The notes under the pieces are model-generated. The model did no database searches, was not told the origin of the DNA, and saw nothing but the letters and a program-made list of their open reading frames with translations. DNA of 64,000 nucleotides, taken from positions 441,451-505,450 of the forward strand of contig JAEKNX010000002.1 in NCBI GenBank assembly GCA_016839055.1, written 5' to 3'. The first letter of the stretch is position 1. Each line of letters starts with the position of its first letter. Of this stretch, positions 1 through 8,070 are shown in pieces. The stretch comes from Spirochaetales bacterium. GTDB taxonomy: Bacteria > Spirochaetota > Spirochaetia > UBA9216. A program made the position numbers and the translations under genes.

Positions 1-1594
1 CGTCTCCGGCATGCGCGGCTTCGATGGCGGCGTTCATGGCAAGAAGGTTTGTCTGACTTGCAATGTTGGCTATAATGCTGTTGGCTTCCTCAAGATTTTG
101 GGAGCGATCTGAAATGGCTTTTACAAGTTCTTCGACGCGGCTGAGGTTGTCTCTACCTTCGGCGGAGGCACCGGTAAGCTGTATAGCGTGGCTTTCCGCT
201 TTTTCACTGGCTCCTGATATGGTTGAAATATTAGCTATCATTTCTTCGATGGCGGAGGATGATTCAGTGACACTGGCAACCTGAGTCTGGATGGCCTCGT
301 CCAGTTCCTCAATATTCTGAGTCATCTGTTCCATGAGGGCGGCTGTTTCTTCAACATGAATGCCCTGGGTGGAAATTTGTTTACGGGTACTTTCAATATT
401 TGAGTCAATCTGAATGATGGAAGTCGAGGTTTCTTCCATGTTTGACGTTAGGGTCAGTCCCAGCTGTTTTAAGGCGTCAGTCTCTTCCACAAGGCTGCCT
501 ATGAGGGTATGCATCGTTGTTGTTAAGGTTTTGAGTGAACCGCCGATATAGTTAAGTTCATCTTTTCCGGCTATGTCTGTACTTTGGGTAAGATCTCCGG
601 TTGAAAGGATTTCAATCCCGCCCCGCAGGGCAGTTATTCGTTTGATTACAAGATTTTTCATCATGAATATTATGGATGTTACCAGGAAGATCGAAGCGGC
701 CAGACCGCTTAATGCAAGAAGTAGAGTGACCAAATTAGTCATATAATAAAAATCATTTTTCGGAAGACTAATTGCGACAATCCACGGCACGCTTGAGAGC
801 CTGTTGAAAAAAAGCAGCTTGGTTTCACCTTCAAACTCGTACCATATGGGTTCATTTGGATCGGCTCCCTGCAGAACTTTCTTTACGGCTGAATTATCTG
901 ACATATCTGTGAAAATGATTTCATCATTGGGATGGGCAATAACGTTGCCCATCTGATCAAGGACGAAGGCATATCCCTCACGGCCGTATTTGAGGTGAGT
1001 GATTGTTGTATGTGAGAAGATTTCAAAATCGTAGGAAACGGCTATAATACCAAGGAATTTGCCTTTTTCACTAAGGATGGGCCTTGCGCAGACAAATATC
1101 GGGTGGCCGGTGAGGGGTGAAGGAGAGGGCGCGAGATCCATATAATTCTGACTCATTCGAGCATTAAGCAGTCTGTAAAAATTATTACCAGAACAGTCTA
1201 ATCCTAAGGCCTCAGGGTTGTGGCTTATTATTATCCTGCCGTCTTTATCTGTTATCCATGTATTCTCGAAGTTCTGCGAGGTCGCCATGAGACTATCGAT
1301 GACTTTTTGTCCCCTTTGGCCGTTTACCTCCGGGTTTTCTAATGCTTCGATGAGGTTTCTGTCTGAACTATATCCACCAATAAGATTTCTTGTTGAAGTG
1401 ATTTCCGCGTCAATGATTTTTTGAAGATCTCCAATGGTCTGAAGCATTAAATGTTTTTGATTCTCACCATCTATTTTTCGAACAATAGAGCTTGTGGTGG
1501 CTACCATAATGCTCATAACTATTATGGTTGTAAGAAGGGCATAAAAGGATATCCGGAAAGATAACCGTTGCGAGACAAAGTTAGCGCGTTTCAT
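1..1594 (-). CDS. Methyl-accepting chemotaxis protein, truncated by the window edge
   Basis: A chemotaxis receptor that reads an external signal and controls the CheA kinase. The frame is open from the ATG at 1594 to base 1, so about 531 residues are visible and the C-terminus is missing. A TM segment lies near residues 10-35, followed by a periplasmic dCache-like sensor (about 35-290) with a 'GIIAVSYDF' strand, a second TM segment, a HAMP region, and the start of the signalling coiled coil. The visible part ends at the conserved hairpin motif NAAIEAAHAGD, so roughly the descending half of the signalling helix is lost off the edge. An SD-like GGGAG lies about 6 bases before the start. The ligand cannot be told from the sequence. 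It is divergent from the GH9 gene. Confidence 0.93.
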   Translation of the reverse strand, partial: MKRANFVSQRLSFRISFYALLTTIIVMSIMVATTSSIVRKIDGENQKHLMLQTIGDLQKIIDAEITSTRNLIGGYSSDRNLIEALENPEVNGQRGQKVIDSLMATSQNFENTWITDKDGRIIISHNPEALGLDCSGNNFYRLLNARMSQNYMDLAPSPSPLTGHPIFVCARPILSEKGKFLGIIAVSYDFEIFSHTTITHLKYGREGYAFVLDQMGNVIAHPNDEIIFTDMSDNSAVKKVLQGADPNEPIWYEFEGETKLLFFNRLSSVPWIVAISLPKNDFYYMTNLVTLLLALSGLAASIFLVTSIIFMMKNLVIKRITALRGGIEILSTGDLTQSTDIAGKDELNYIGGSLKTLTTTMHTLIGSLVEETDALKQLGLTLTSNMEETSTSIIQIDSNIESTRKQISTQGIHVEETAALMEQMTQNIEELDEAIQTQVASVTESSSAIEEMIANISTISGASEKAESHAIQLTGASAEGRDNLSRVEELVKAISDRSQNLEEANSIIANIASQTNLLAMNAAIEAAHAGD

Positions 1595-1775
1595 TAGTGA
1601 CTCCCGTAAAATGAAATTTAATAGATCTTCTAATAGGCTGTACTTTATCGGAAGGCGAAATACAAATCAATTCCCGAAGCTCTTCAAAAAATCATTTTAC
1701 GTAAAAATATCTTCCCATTGCTGGTGAGTAAGCTTAAAGATTGCGCCGGAATGCAAATGGCATTATGATTACACA

Positions 1776-3506
1776 ATGAATATTCTTCTTGATCATATAG
1801 GATTTGAATTAAAAGGCGGAAAACAAGCTCTGGCCGCATGTACAGTCTCAGAAACCCTTTCACCGGTCGCTGCTTTTTTTCTTATAAGAGACGGCAGGGC
1901 GGTCTATAAAGGCCATCCTGGCAAGCCGGTCATAGTACAGGGCTGGCAGGGGCGCTGCTTTTATCAGCTTGATTTCTCTGAAGTCGAACAAGCGGGAGAT
2001 TATCATATCCGTCTTGTGGATGAGAACCTTCTATTTGAGAGTCCGGTATTCACAATAGCCGAGAAGCTTTTTGTTGATAGATGTATTTCCGATATTCTTT
2101 TTTATTTTAAATCACAACGCTGCACCTGGAAATGGGATGAGGCCGACCATAATGCTCCCTTCTTCGGAGATCGGAGCGACAGGGTTGATGTTTCAGGCGG
2201 ATGGTATGACGCATCAGGAGATTACAGCAAATATCTTTCTCATCTATCCTACGCAAACTACATGAATCCTCAGCAGACTCCCCTCGTTGTGTGGTCGCTG
2301 CTTTTTCTTAAAGACGAGCTCTCGGCCGACAGCAGCTACAGCGGATCGCTTCTCGAGGAGAGGGCGTTGGAAGAAGGCCTCTTCGGTGCAGATTTCCTTG
2401 TAAGGATGCAGGATGAGGACGGATATTTTTATATTACCCTTTTTGACGGGTGGAGTAAGGATACAGAAAGGAGAAAGATTGCCTCTTTCCGGGGAATAGA
2501 AGGGATTCTTACGGACAATTACCAGGCCGGGATGAGACAGGGCGCCGGCATGGCCATTGCTGCCCTTGCGAAGGCTTCGCGTTTTTCTGTATCCGGTCAG
2601 CACAGCTCTCAGGAATATCTGTCGGCAGCGGTGAAAGGCTGGGATCATTTATCTGTTAATAACGGGAAATACCTCGATAACGGAAGGGAAAATATTATAG
2701 ACTGTTACTGCGCGCTTTTAGCGGCTGTTGAGCTTTATAAATCAACGGGTGAAGACCGTTTTCTAGATGCCGCCAGGGATCGAGCCGGGCAGCTAGAACG
2801 TTTGTACAATAAGGACCTTGGTTGCTGGGTGGTTGAAGAGGGCAATGATAGGCCCTTTTTTCACGCCTCTGATGCAGGATTGCCGATTCTATCCCTGATT
2901 GAATACTGCGGGATTGAAGAAAAAGATTTCGATGGCAAAAGTGCCGCCGAGGAGCTTGTGCGGACCGCAGTAAAAGACCTTGTTGAGCTTGCCGGATCCC
3001 CGATGGATAATCCCTTCATGCTGGCAAGGCAGTGGGTGAAACCCTTAAACGCGGATATTCGGACATCATTTTTCATGCCTCATGAGAATGAGACCGGTTA
3101 CTGGTGGCAGGGCGAGAACGCAAGGCTTGCTTCGATTTCATGTGTTGTCCGAAGGTCCACATCCTTTTTCGGCGCAGAGTCAAAATCATTCCTGTCAAAT
3201 CTTGAAGATTTCGCCGACGCGCAGATGCACTGGATCCTGGGCCGAAATCCGTATGATATGTGTATGCTGCAGGGGCACGGCAGGAATAATCCCTGCTATG
3301 AGGAAAACAGTATAAATGCTCCCGGCGGTATCTGCAACGGAATAACAGCTGGTTATGAAGATGAGAATGATATCGATTTTCTGCCCGCGGCTATCGAAGG
3401 ACGGGGAAACCACCGCTGGCGATGGAGTGAGCAGTGGATTCCCCACGCATCATGGTTCCTCCTGTCGCTTTCAGCTGATTTTACAAAGCGGAAGAAAAAA
3501 CTCTGA
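1776..3506 (+). CDS. Glycoside hydrolase family 9 protein (endoglucanase-like), no signal peptide
   Basis: A probable beta-glucan or oligosaccharide hydrolase of 576 residues. An N-terminal Ig-like 'CelD_N' domain (about 1-95) is followed by the (alpha/alpha)6 GH9 barrel. The conserved aspartate motif GGWYDASGDYSKY is at about 141-153. The typical C-terminal stretch has LGRNPYDMCMLQGHG followed by a 'P' loop. A candidate acid residue is the Glu in WSEQW at about 550. There is no signal peptide, so it probably works in the cytoplasm on imported oligosaccharides, which is unusual for family 9 cellulases. The ribosome binding site before this ATG is weak. Substrate cannot be assigned; GH9 also includes exo-glucosaminidases. 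It ends 18 bases before the convergent ndk. Confidence 0.85.
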   Translation: MNILLDHIGFELKGGKQALAACTVSETLSPVAAFFLIRDGRAVYKGHPGKPVIVQGWQGRCFYQLDFSEVEQAGDYHIRLVDENLLFESPVFTIAEKLFVDRCISDILFYFKSQRCTWKWDEADHNAPFFGDRSDRVDVSGGWYDASGDYSKYLSHLSYANYMNPQQTPLVVWSLLFLKDELSADSSYSGSLLEERALEEGLFGADFLVRMQDEDGYFYITLFDGWSKDTERRKIASFRGIEGILTDNYQAGMRQGAGMAIAALAKASRFSVSGQHSSQEYLSAAVKGWDHLSVNNGKYLDNGRENIIDCYCALLAAVELYKSTGEDRFLDAARDRAGQLERLYNKDLGCWVVEEGNDRPFFHASDAGLPILSLIEYCGIEEKDFDGKSAAEELVRTAVKDLVELAGSPMDNPFMLARQWVKPLNADIRTSFFMPHENETGYWWQGENARLASISCVVRRSTSFFGAESKSFLSNLEDFADAQMHWILGRNPYDMCMLQGHGRNNPCYEENSINAPGGICNGITAGYEDENDIDFLPAAIEGRGNHRWRWSEQWIPHASWFLLSLSADFTKRKKKL

Positions 3507-3524
3507 CAGGCGTTCAGGATTTTC

Positions 3525-4007
3525 TCAGATAAATTCTTTCAGAACAGTTTCATAAGGATCGGTATAATCGGAATCATCAAACCACAGAGAGAGTTCCCTG
3601 AGTGCGCTTTCGGCTGAGTCGGAGGCATGCACCATATTATTGATTGTTCCTTTGAGTTCCGCACTTCTTGTGTATCCCATGTGGGCAAAATCTCCCCTGA
3701 TTGTTCCGGGTGCCGCGCTCTGGGGTTCGGTGTCGCCGTTCAGTTTTCGAACAACCGCAATAGCATGAGCTCCTTCCGCGGCAATGGCAAGAGAGGGGCC
3801 GGAAGTCAGGAGAGCAACCAGGGAGCTGAAAAAACTCTTCCCCCGGTGCTCTGCGTAATGCTCCTCCGCCTGTTCCCGGGTGCAGGATACCAGCTTGACT
3901 GCACACAGGCGCAGTCCGGCCCTTTCATAGCGCTGGATTATACTTCCTATGAGTCCGCGTTTGACACCATCGGGTTTTATAAGGATAAATGTCTTTTCCA
4001 ATGTCAT
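3525..4007 (-). CDS. ndk: Nucleoside-diphosphate kinase
   Basis: Transfers the gamma phosphate from ATP to nucleoside diphosphates through a phosphohistidine. The protein has 160 residues, a little longer than the usual ~140-150. It has the N-terminal KTFILIKPDGV strand and the active-site segment NMVHASDS with the catalytic histidine at residue 127. The family motif is normally N-[IV]-H-G-S-D; here Gly is Ala, a mild change. The longer length comes from an insertion near residues 90-103 (GDTEPQSAAPGTIRGDF) and a short C-terminal tail. It is tail-to-tail with the GH9 gene, with no clear terminator in the 18-base gap. Confidence 0.95.
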   Translation of the reverse strand: MTLEKTFILIKPDGVKRGLIGSIIQRYERAGLRLCAVKLVSCTREQAEEHYAEHRGKSFFSSLVALLTSGPSLAIAAEGAHAIAVVRKLNGDTEPQSAAPGTIRGDFAHMGYTRSAELKGTINNMVHASDSAESALRELSLWFDDSDYTDPYETVLKEFI

Positions 4008-4063
4008 TATAAAAGTATAAAACCCTTCTGAACTGCGGTCAACACTGGTTATTCACAAACAGC

Positions 4064-4320
4064 AATTGTCTGAATTTGGCTGCAATTCCCCCCGAATGTC
4101 GGCCCTTGCTGCCCCCGATACCATCAGAAAAAGGTTCGGAAGACCTCAATTTTTCTCAGGCGGCACCGGGGCCCCCATCGGCGGCATACAAAGGCAGTCA
4201 AATTCAGAACTACTGACGTCCCGGAAGCGGGAATTAGAACTCTTCAACACGCGGCAAAGAGGAATGATTTAGATATTCTGACATTTTAAGAATTATCCAA
4301 CCGCTTCCGAAGGTTAAATA
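4064..4320 (+). repeat. Dispersed intergenic repeat, copy A
   Basis: About 255 bases that match 60178-60418 on the opposite strand at roughly 85-90 % identity by eye. The best part is 4070-4270 and weaker similarity continues to the TTAAAT at about 4320. A 13-base inverted pair (CTGAATTTGGCTG at 4070-4082 and CAGTCAAATTCAG at 4195-4207) encloses a GC-rich core. It is followed by a small hairpin TCCCG-GAAG-CGGGA at 4219-4232. The two copies differ by single-base indels in C runs that shift any reading frame, so it is not a protein gene. It could be a MITE or REP-like element, or a structured RNA. Confidence 0.8.
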
Positions 4321-4348
4321 GAGAACTGCAGGACATTTTTATCAATAC

Positions 4349-4377
4349 TTGACAGATCGCAAGTTATGACTTAACGT
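4349..4377 (+). promoter_or_regulatory. Possible promoter for the hdr/met/flx operon
   Basis: A perfect -35 TTGACA at 4349-4354 is followed after 17 bases by TAACGT, a poor -10. This is the only consensus -35 seen between the repeat and the operon. The start would leave an untranslated leader of more than 100 bases before the 38-codon ORF and about 260 before hdrA. Low confidence because of the weak -10. Confidence 0.3.
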
Positions 4378-4498
4378 GAATTATATGGTGTAACATCATC
4401 TCCATTTAAGGCCTTCTTGTTACAGTTAGTGAGATACTGATTTTCAGTTCTGATTTTTTTTATACAGAAGATGCACAATGCGCATCGGAGGAACTGTA

Positions 4499-4615
4499 AT
4501 GGATCAGAATAACAGTATAATTATGATCTCGAAATTCCTCAAAGCTGCAGAACGACTTTTTTTATATGCTTTTACTAATTCTATAAAAAGTGTGACGCAG
4601 CACGATGCTATTTAA
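4499..4615 (+). CDS. 38-codon ORF with strong RBS ahead of the redox operon (leader peptide candidate)
   Basis: ATG at 4499 with GGAGGA six bases upstream (4487-4492), the best ribosome binding site in this gap, and a TAA at 4613-4615. The predicted peptide begins MDQNNSIIMIS and has a short amphipathic middle (KFLKAAERLFLYAF). I recognise no family. It ends 26 bases before hdrA, whose own RBS is weak, so it could be a leader or translational-coupling ORF, a small accessory subunit, or a remnant. No run of a single amino acid suggests classical attenuation. Coding is inferred only from the start signal. Confidence 0.35.
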   Translation: MDQNNSIIMISKFLKAAERLFLYAFTNSIKSVTQHDAI

Positions 4616-4641
4616 ATTTTAATAAAAAATGAAAATGGATT

Positions 4642-7026
4642 ATGAGTAAATTTTTAATAGTCGGGGCCGGAATAAGTGGAATCTCTGCTGCGGAAATCCT
4701 TGCACGGAAGGGTCATTACGTGGAAATTATTGAATCCACGGGTGCTATCGGTGGTAAGGTAAACGGTTATGCCTGTAAGGCCACTGACAGTTGCAGCAGA
4801 TGCGGCGTCTGCATAGCTAACACTTCCCTCGCCGGCGCCATCCGGAACAGCCGGATAAGAACAAGAACTTCCGCTACGATAAACAAGGTCATAAACAATC
4901 ATAGTCTCGATGTCTGGATCGAGCAAAAAAATCCTCAAATAGATTATTCAAAATGCAGCTTCTGTGATTCCTGTGTTAACAGCTGCCCCGTCGGCTGCAT
5001 TACAAAAACAACCAGAGGAGAGTTTACCCAGTATATTTTTGATCATGAGAAATGCCTTCTGCATAAGGGGAAAGCATGCAGTCAGTGTCTGGAAAATTGC
5101 CCCTCCGGAGCTGTGGAAATCAACGGGGCTGTGTCGGACATGAAAATATCTGCCGCTGCCGCGCTTATTGCAATAGGTCATGAAAACTATGATGCCCGTA
5201 ATAAAGTAAGGCTAGGATACGGAAGACTTGAAAATGTGTTCACCGGCTCCGATGTGGAAGAAATTCTGAGTCATCAGGATTATCTTTACCGTTCCGGGGA
5301 GGATGTGGCTTTCATACAATGTGTCGGCTCCAGGGATCCCGAAGCAGGGAGAAATTTTTGCTCCAGCGTCTGCTGCTCCTATGCACTCCGCCTTGCCAGA
5401 GTTTTGAAGTACCGAAACAAAGATACCAAAATAACAATATATTATATAGACATTCAGAATTTTGATAAAACCTTTACCGCTTTCAGGAATGAACTGGAGG
5501 GAATGGGGATTGATTTTGTGAGGGGAATTCCTTTCTCTGTAGAAAGGGGACGAACGGGAAAACTCAAGGTTTTAGTACCCGATGGAGGGGCTGTCTCCTC
5601 GGCGGAGCATGATGCTCTGGTGCTTTCCACGGGAATAGCCCCGGCACGAAACAGCGATAGAATTGCAGATTTATTTCATCTTGACAGCGACGAATCCGGA
5701 TTCCTTTCATCTCCCGAAAAGAATATCTTCGTAACAGGGACATGCAGCAAGCCTCTGAGCATTCTGGACAGTATGACTGCCGCGGGGGAAGCCGTCCGGT
5801 TTATAAGCGGATGCGGATACGGAGAAGCAGAAATTCCGGAAATCACTCCTCATGAAACGGCCTTTGAAGTAAGAGATATTCCCCTAAGGAGGGATGTCCT
5901 TGTCATCGGCGCCGGGCCTGCCGGCATCTGCACAGCTTCAGCATTAAAGCTCATGGGCTATCCGGTTACTCTGATTGATAAAAATAATATAAAACCGGAA
6001 GAAGATCTTGCGGGAGTTGATTTTATTACAGGAAGCGAGCTTGTAAGTCTTGATGGAAGTGTGGGAAATTTTATTGCGGATATTAAAACCCCCCGGGGAA
6101 TAATGAATTTTAATTTCGGTGTGATTGTGGCAGCCACGGGTACTGAAAACAACGGAAATACTGTGTCGAAGAAGGGGAATATAGTTTCTCTGGACAGGCT
6201 CGGGGAAGCTGTCTCTGCAAGAAAGAGGAGAAGAGAAGCATCTGCAGTCGCTATAGTGCTGGACCTGGAAATTGACGAGACGAGGGCCTCTACCGAGACG
6301 GCCTTAAAGACGGCTCTGGAAATTCAGGAAAGAGAAAGATATCAGGTTTTTATATTCTGCAAAGATATGAGGGTTGCCTCTCCTGAGCTTGAGAGGCTGT
6401 ATCAAAGCTCGAGAGACAGCGGTGTAACAATAATTAAATATTCAGGAAGACTCTCGGTTGAAGATGACGGCAGTGGGGTGATTATTGAATTCGACGATCC
6501 CTACCTCAATAGAAGGGTGGTAGTCCAATGCATTATCGCGGGAATCAGCCCGGGGGGAATCCCACAGAAGGCCGATCCGGCATTGATGAAACTCCTGGGA
6601 ATAACGGGGGACTGCTACGGGCAGATACAGGAAAACAATGTCCATCTCTTTCCAGCCGGAACCAACCGGCCTGGTGTTTTCGCCCTCGGGTCCTGCCGGG
6701 GAGAGCATTTTGGACCCCAGATACTCCTGGATGCCGGAGCGGCGGCTAGATCTATTGATGAACTCATTGCTCCTGGAATAATAAAGGTAGAGCTGTCAAA
6801 TGTTGTGGTTGATCAGGATAAATGCATCCTATGTCTTACATGCATACGCAGCTGCCCATCCCGGGCTATGATAATTAACAGCGAGAAAGGATGTGCACAG
6901 AGTATCGCTGAAGTTTGTCAGAAATGCGGGATTTGCGTCGGAGAGTGTCCGGCTAAAGCCATTGTCCTGCCGGGATATGAAGATACTAAAATTCTGGAGA
7001 GTGCTGACGATGCCGGAAATTACTAA
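4642..7026 (+). CDS. hdrA: HdrA-like iron-sulfur flavoprotein, first gene of the redox operon
   Basis: A 794-residue HdrA-type electron-transfer flavoprotein. It has an N-terminal FAD motif GAGISG (about 8-13), a CSRCGVC segment where HdrA normally has its conserved Cys region, and two [4Fe-4S] motifs (CSFCDSCVNSCP and a second with KACSQCLENCP). It then has the HdrA signature FIQCVGSRD with FCSSVCC, a second Rossmann domain with GAGPAG near residues 420-425, and two C-terminal [4Fe-4S] motifs (CILCLTCIRSCP and CQKCGICVGECP). HdrA proteins carry the flavin where electrons are bifurcated; whether this copy or the one split across 9498-15492 does so cannot be told here. The start has only a weak RBS and may be coupled to the small ORF upstream. 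It overlaps the next gene by 17 bases. Confidence 0.88.
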   Translation: MSKFLIVGAGISGISAAEILARKGHYVEIIESTGAIGGKVNGYACKATDSCSRCGVCIANTSLAGAIRNSRIRTRTSATINKVINNHSLDVWIEQKNPQIDYSKCSFCDSCVNSCPVGCITKTTRGEFTQYIFDHEKCLLHKGKACSQCLENCPSGAVEINGAVSDMKISAAAALIAIGHENYDARNKVRLGYGRLENVFTGSDVEEILSHQDYLYRSGEDVAFIQCVGSRDPEAGRNFCSSVCCSYALRLARVLKYRNKDTKITIYYIDIQNFDKTFTAFRNELEGMGIDFVRGIPFSVERGRTGKLKVLVPDGGAVSSAEHDALVLSTGIAPARNSDRIADLFHLDSDESGFLSSPEKNIFVTGTCSKPLSILDSMTAAGEAVRFISGCGYGEAEIPEITPHETAFEVRDIPLRRDVLVIGAGPAGICTASALKLMGYPVTLIDKNNIKPEEDLAGVDFITGSELVSLDGSVGNFIADIKTPRGIMNFNFGVIVAATGTENNGNTVSKKGNIVSLDRLGEAVSARKRRREASAVAIVLDLEIDETRASTETALKTALEIQERERYQVFIFCKDMRVASPELERLYQSSRDSGVTIIKYSGRLSVEDDGSGVIIEFDDPYLNRRVVVQCIIAGISPGGIPQKADPALMKLLGITGDCYGQIQENNVHLFPAGTNRPGVFALGSCRGEHFGPQILLDAGAAARSIDELIAPGIIKVELSNVVVDQDKCILCLTCIRSCPSRAMIINSEKGCAQSIAEVCQKCGICVGECPAKAIVLPGYEDTKILESADDAGNY

Positions 7027-7402
7027 AACCAGGAAGGCTGTTATTTTCTGTTGTGAAAATTCGTCCCTGGCAGTGAATGCAGTAAAGGATACCCGGCTGC
7101 TTGAAGGATTTGAGCAGAAAGTTCTGCCATGTTCCGGAAAACTGGAAGTGGGACTGATTCTAAAATGCCTGGAGAGGGAGCATCCCTTCATTCTGGTGCT
7201 GGCATGTCCTCTGGATAACTGTAAATACTTGAAAGGCAACATGAGGGCTCGAAAACGTGTTGACCTGGCTAATAATATCTGTGAAGAAATAGGGATCGGC
7301 GGCGGCAGGGTCAGGATGGATTACGTATCAAGCCTGGATGCTCACAAGGTCGAGAGAATACTTAAGGAAGTCAGGGAGCAGATTCAAGGGGGATTGATTT
7401 GA
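7010..7402 (+). CDS. mvhD: MvhD-like [2Fe-2S] electron-transfer subunit (first copy)
   Basis: A small iron-sulfur protein of about 130 residues that in known complexes passes electrons between a hydrogenase, formate dehydrogenase or NADH module and HdrA. The cysteines are in FCCENSS, LPCSGK and ACPLDNCKYLKGN, the same layout as MvhD, but the first pair is adjacent (CC) rather than CxxC as in the second copy at 15507. I chose the ATG at 7010, inside the end of hdrA and preceded by GGAG, because upstream residues in this frame are out-of-frame hdrA sequence. The TGA overlaps the metV start. It is probably the partner of the HdrA encoded just before it. Confidence 0.82.
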   Translation: MPEITKTRKAVIFCCENSSLAVNAVKDTRLLEGFEQKVLPCSGKLEVGLILKCLEREHPFILVLACPLDNCKYLKGNMRARKRVDLANNICEEIGIGGGRVRMDYVSSLDAHKVERILKEVREQIQGGLI

Positions 7403-8070
7403 TTACAGCAGTTCAAAAACCATTTGAAGAGATCTATCAGAATATAAAAGGTATTGAAAAACTTCTTGTATTAGGCTGCGGAAGCTGCGTAACCGTCTGC
7501 ATGGCAGGCGGCGAGAAGGAGGTTGAAATTCTATCTTCTTCCATAAGACTGGCTAACCGGCAGAACGGGCTGTCCATGGAGGTCGCAGAAGGAACTATAG
7601 AAAGACAATGCGACCGGGAGTTTTTTGATTCTGCGAAGAAAATGATAGATGAAGCGGATGCAGTGATCTCCATGGCCTGCGGGGTTGGCGTACAATTTCT
7701 GGCCGAAGAGTTTAAGGGTAAAGTTGTATTCCCCGCCCTCAATACGAAATTTTACGGGGCCACCGATGAACAGGGGGTCTGGTCTGAACGCTGTGCCGGC
7801 TGCGGTGACTGCAAGTTAACGGATTTCGGGGGAATCTGCCCGGTGGCCCGGTGTTCCAAAAGCCTTATGAACGGTCCCTGCGGCGGCTCTTCTGAGGGAA
7901 TGTGTGAGGTGGACCCCGAGACCACCCCCTGCGGATGGCAGCTTATCTTTGACAGGATGAAGGAACTTGGGCAACTCGAAAAACTTGAAAAAACTCATCC
8001 TCCCGTCGATTGGAGTTCCGGACGCGACGGCGGGCCCGGCAGAATTATCAGGGAAGATGTGAAATTATGA
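7399..8070 (+). CDS. metV: MetV, iron-sulfur/zinc partner of methylenetetrahydrofolate reductase
   Basis: A 223-residue protein of the MetV / 'methylene-tetrahydrofolate reductase C-terminal' family. In acetogens MetV forms a complex with MetF and links it to redox partners. The sequence has an N-terminal CGSCVTVC motif, a central AGCGDCKLT, and the typical Cys-rich CPVARCSKSLMNGPCGG region with a further GMCEV. The start is TTG at 7399 overlapping the mvhD stop, with a GGGGG run about six bases before it. It overlaps metF by ATGA. Neighbouring metF makes the assignment firm. Confidence 0.88.
   Translation: MITAVQKPFEEIYQNIKGIEKLLVLGCGSCVTVCMAGGEKEVEILSSSIRLANRQNGLSMEVAEGTIERQCDREFFDSAKKMIDEADAVISMACGVGVQFLAEEFKGKVVFPALNTKFYGATDEQGVWSERCAGCGDCKLTDFGGICPVARCSKSLMNGPCGGSSEGMCEVDPETTPCGWQLIFDRMKELGQLEKLEKTHPPVDWSSGRDGGPGRIIREDVKL

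Noticed and set aside
4066-4272. 68-codon ORF inside repeat copy A, similar to a 73-codon ORF in copy B
   Set aside because: Single-base indels in C runs put the first half of the two copies in different frames, and neither has a good start; the similarity is at DNA level.
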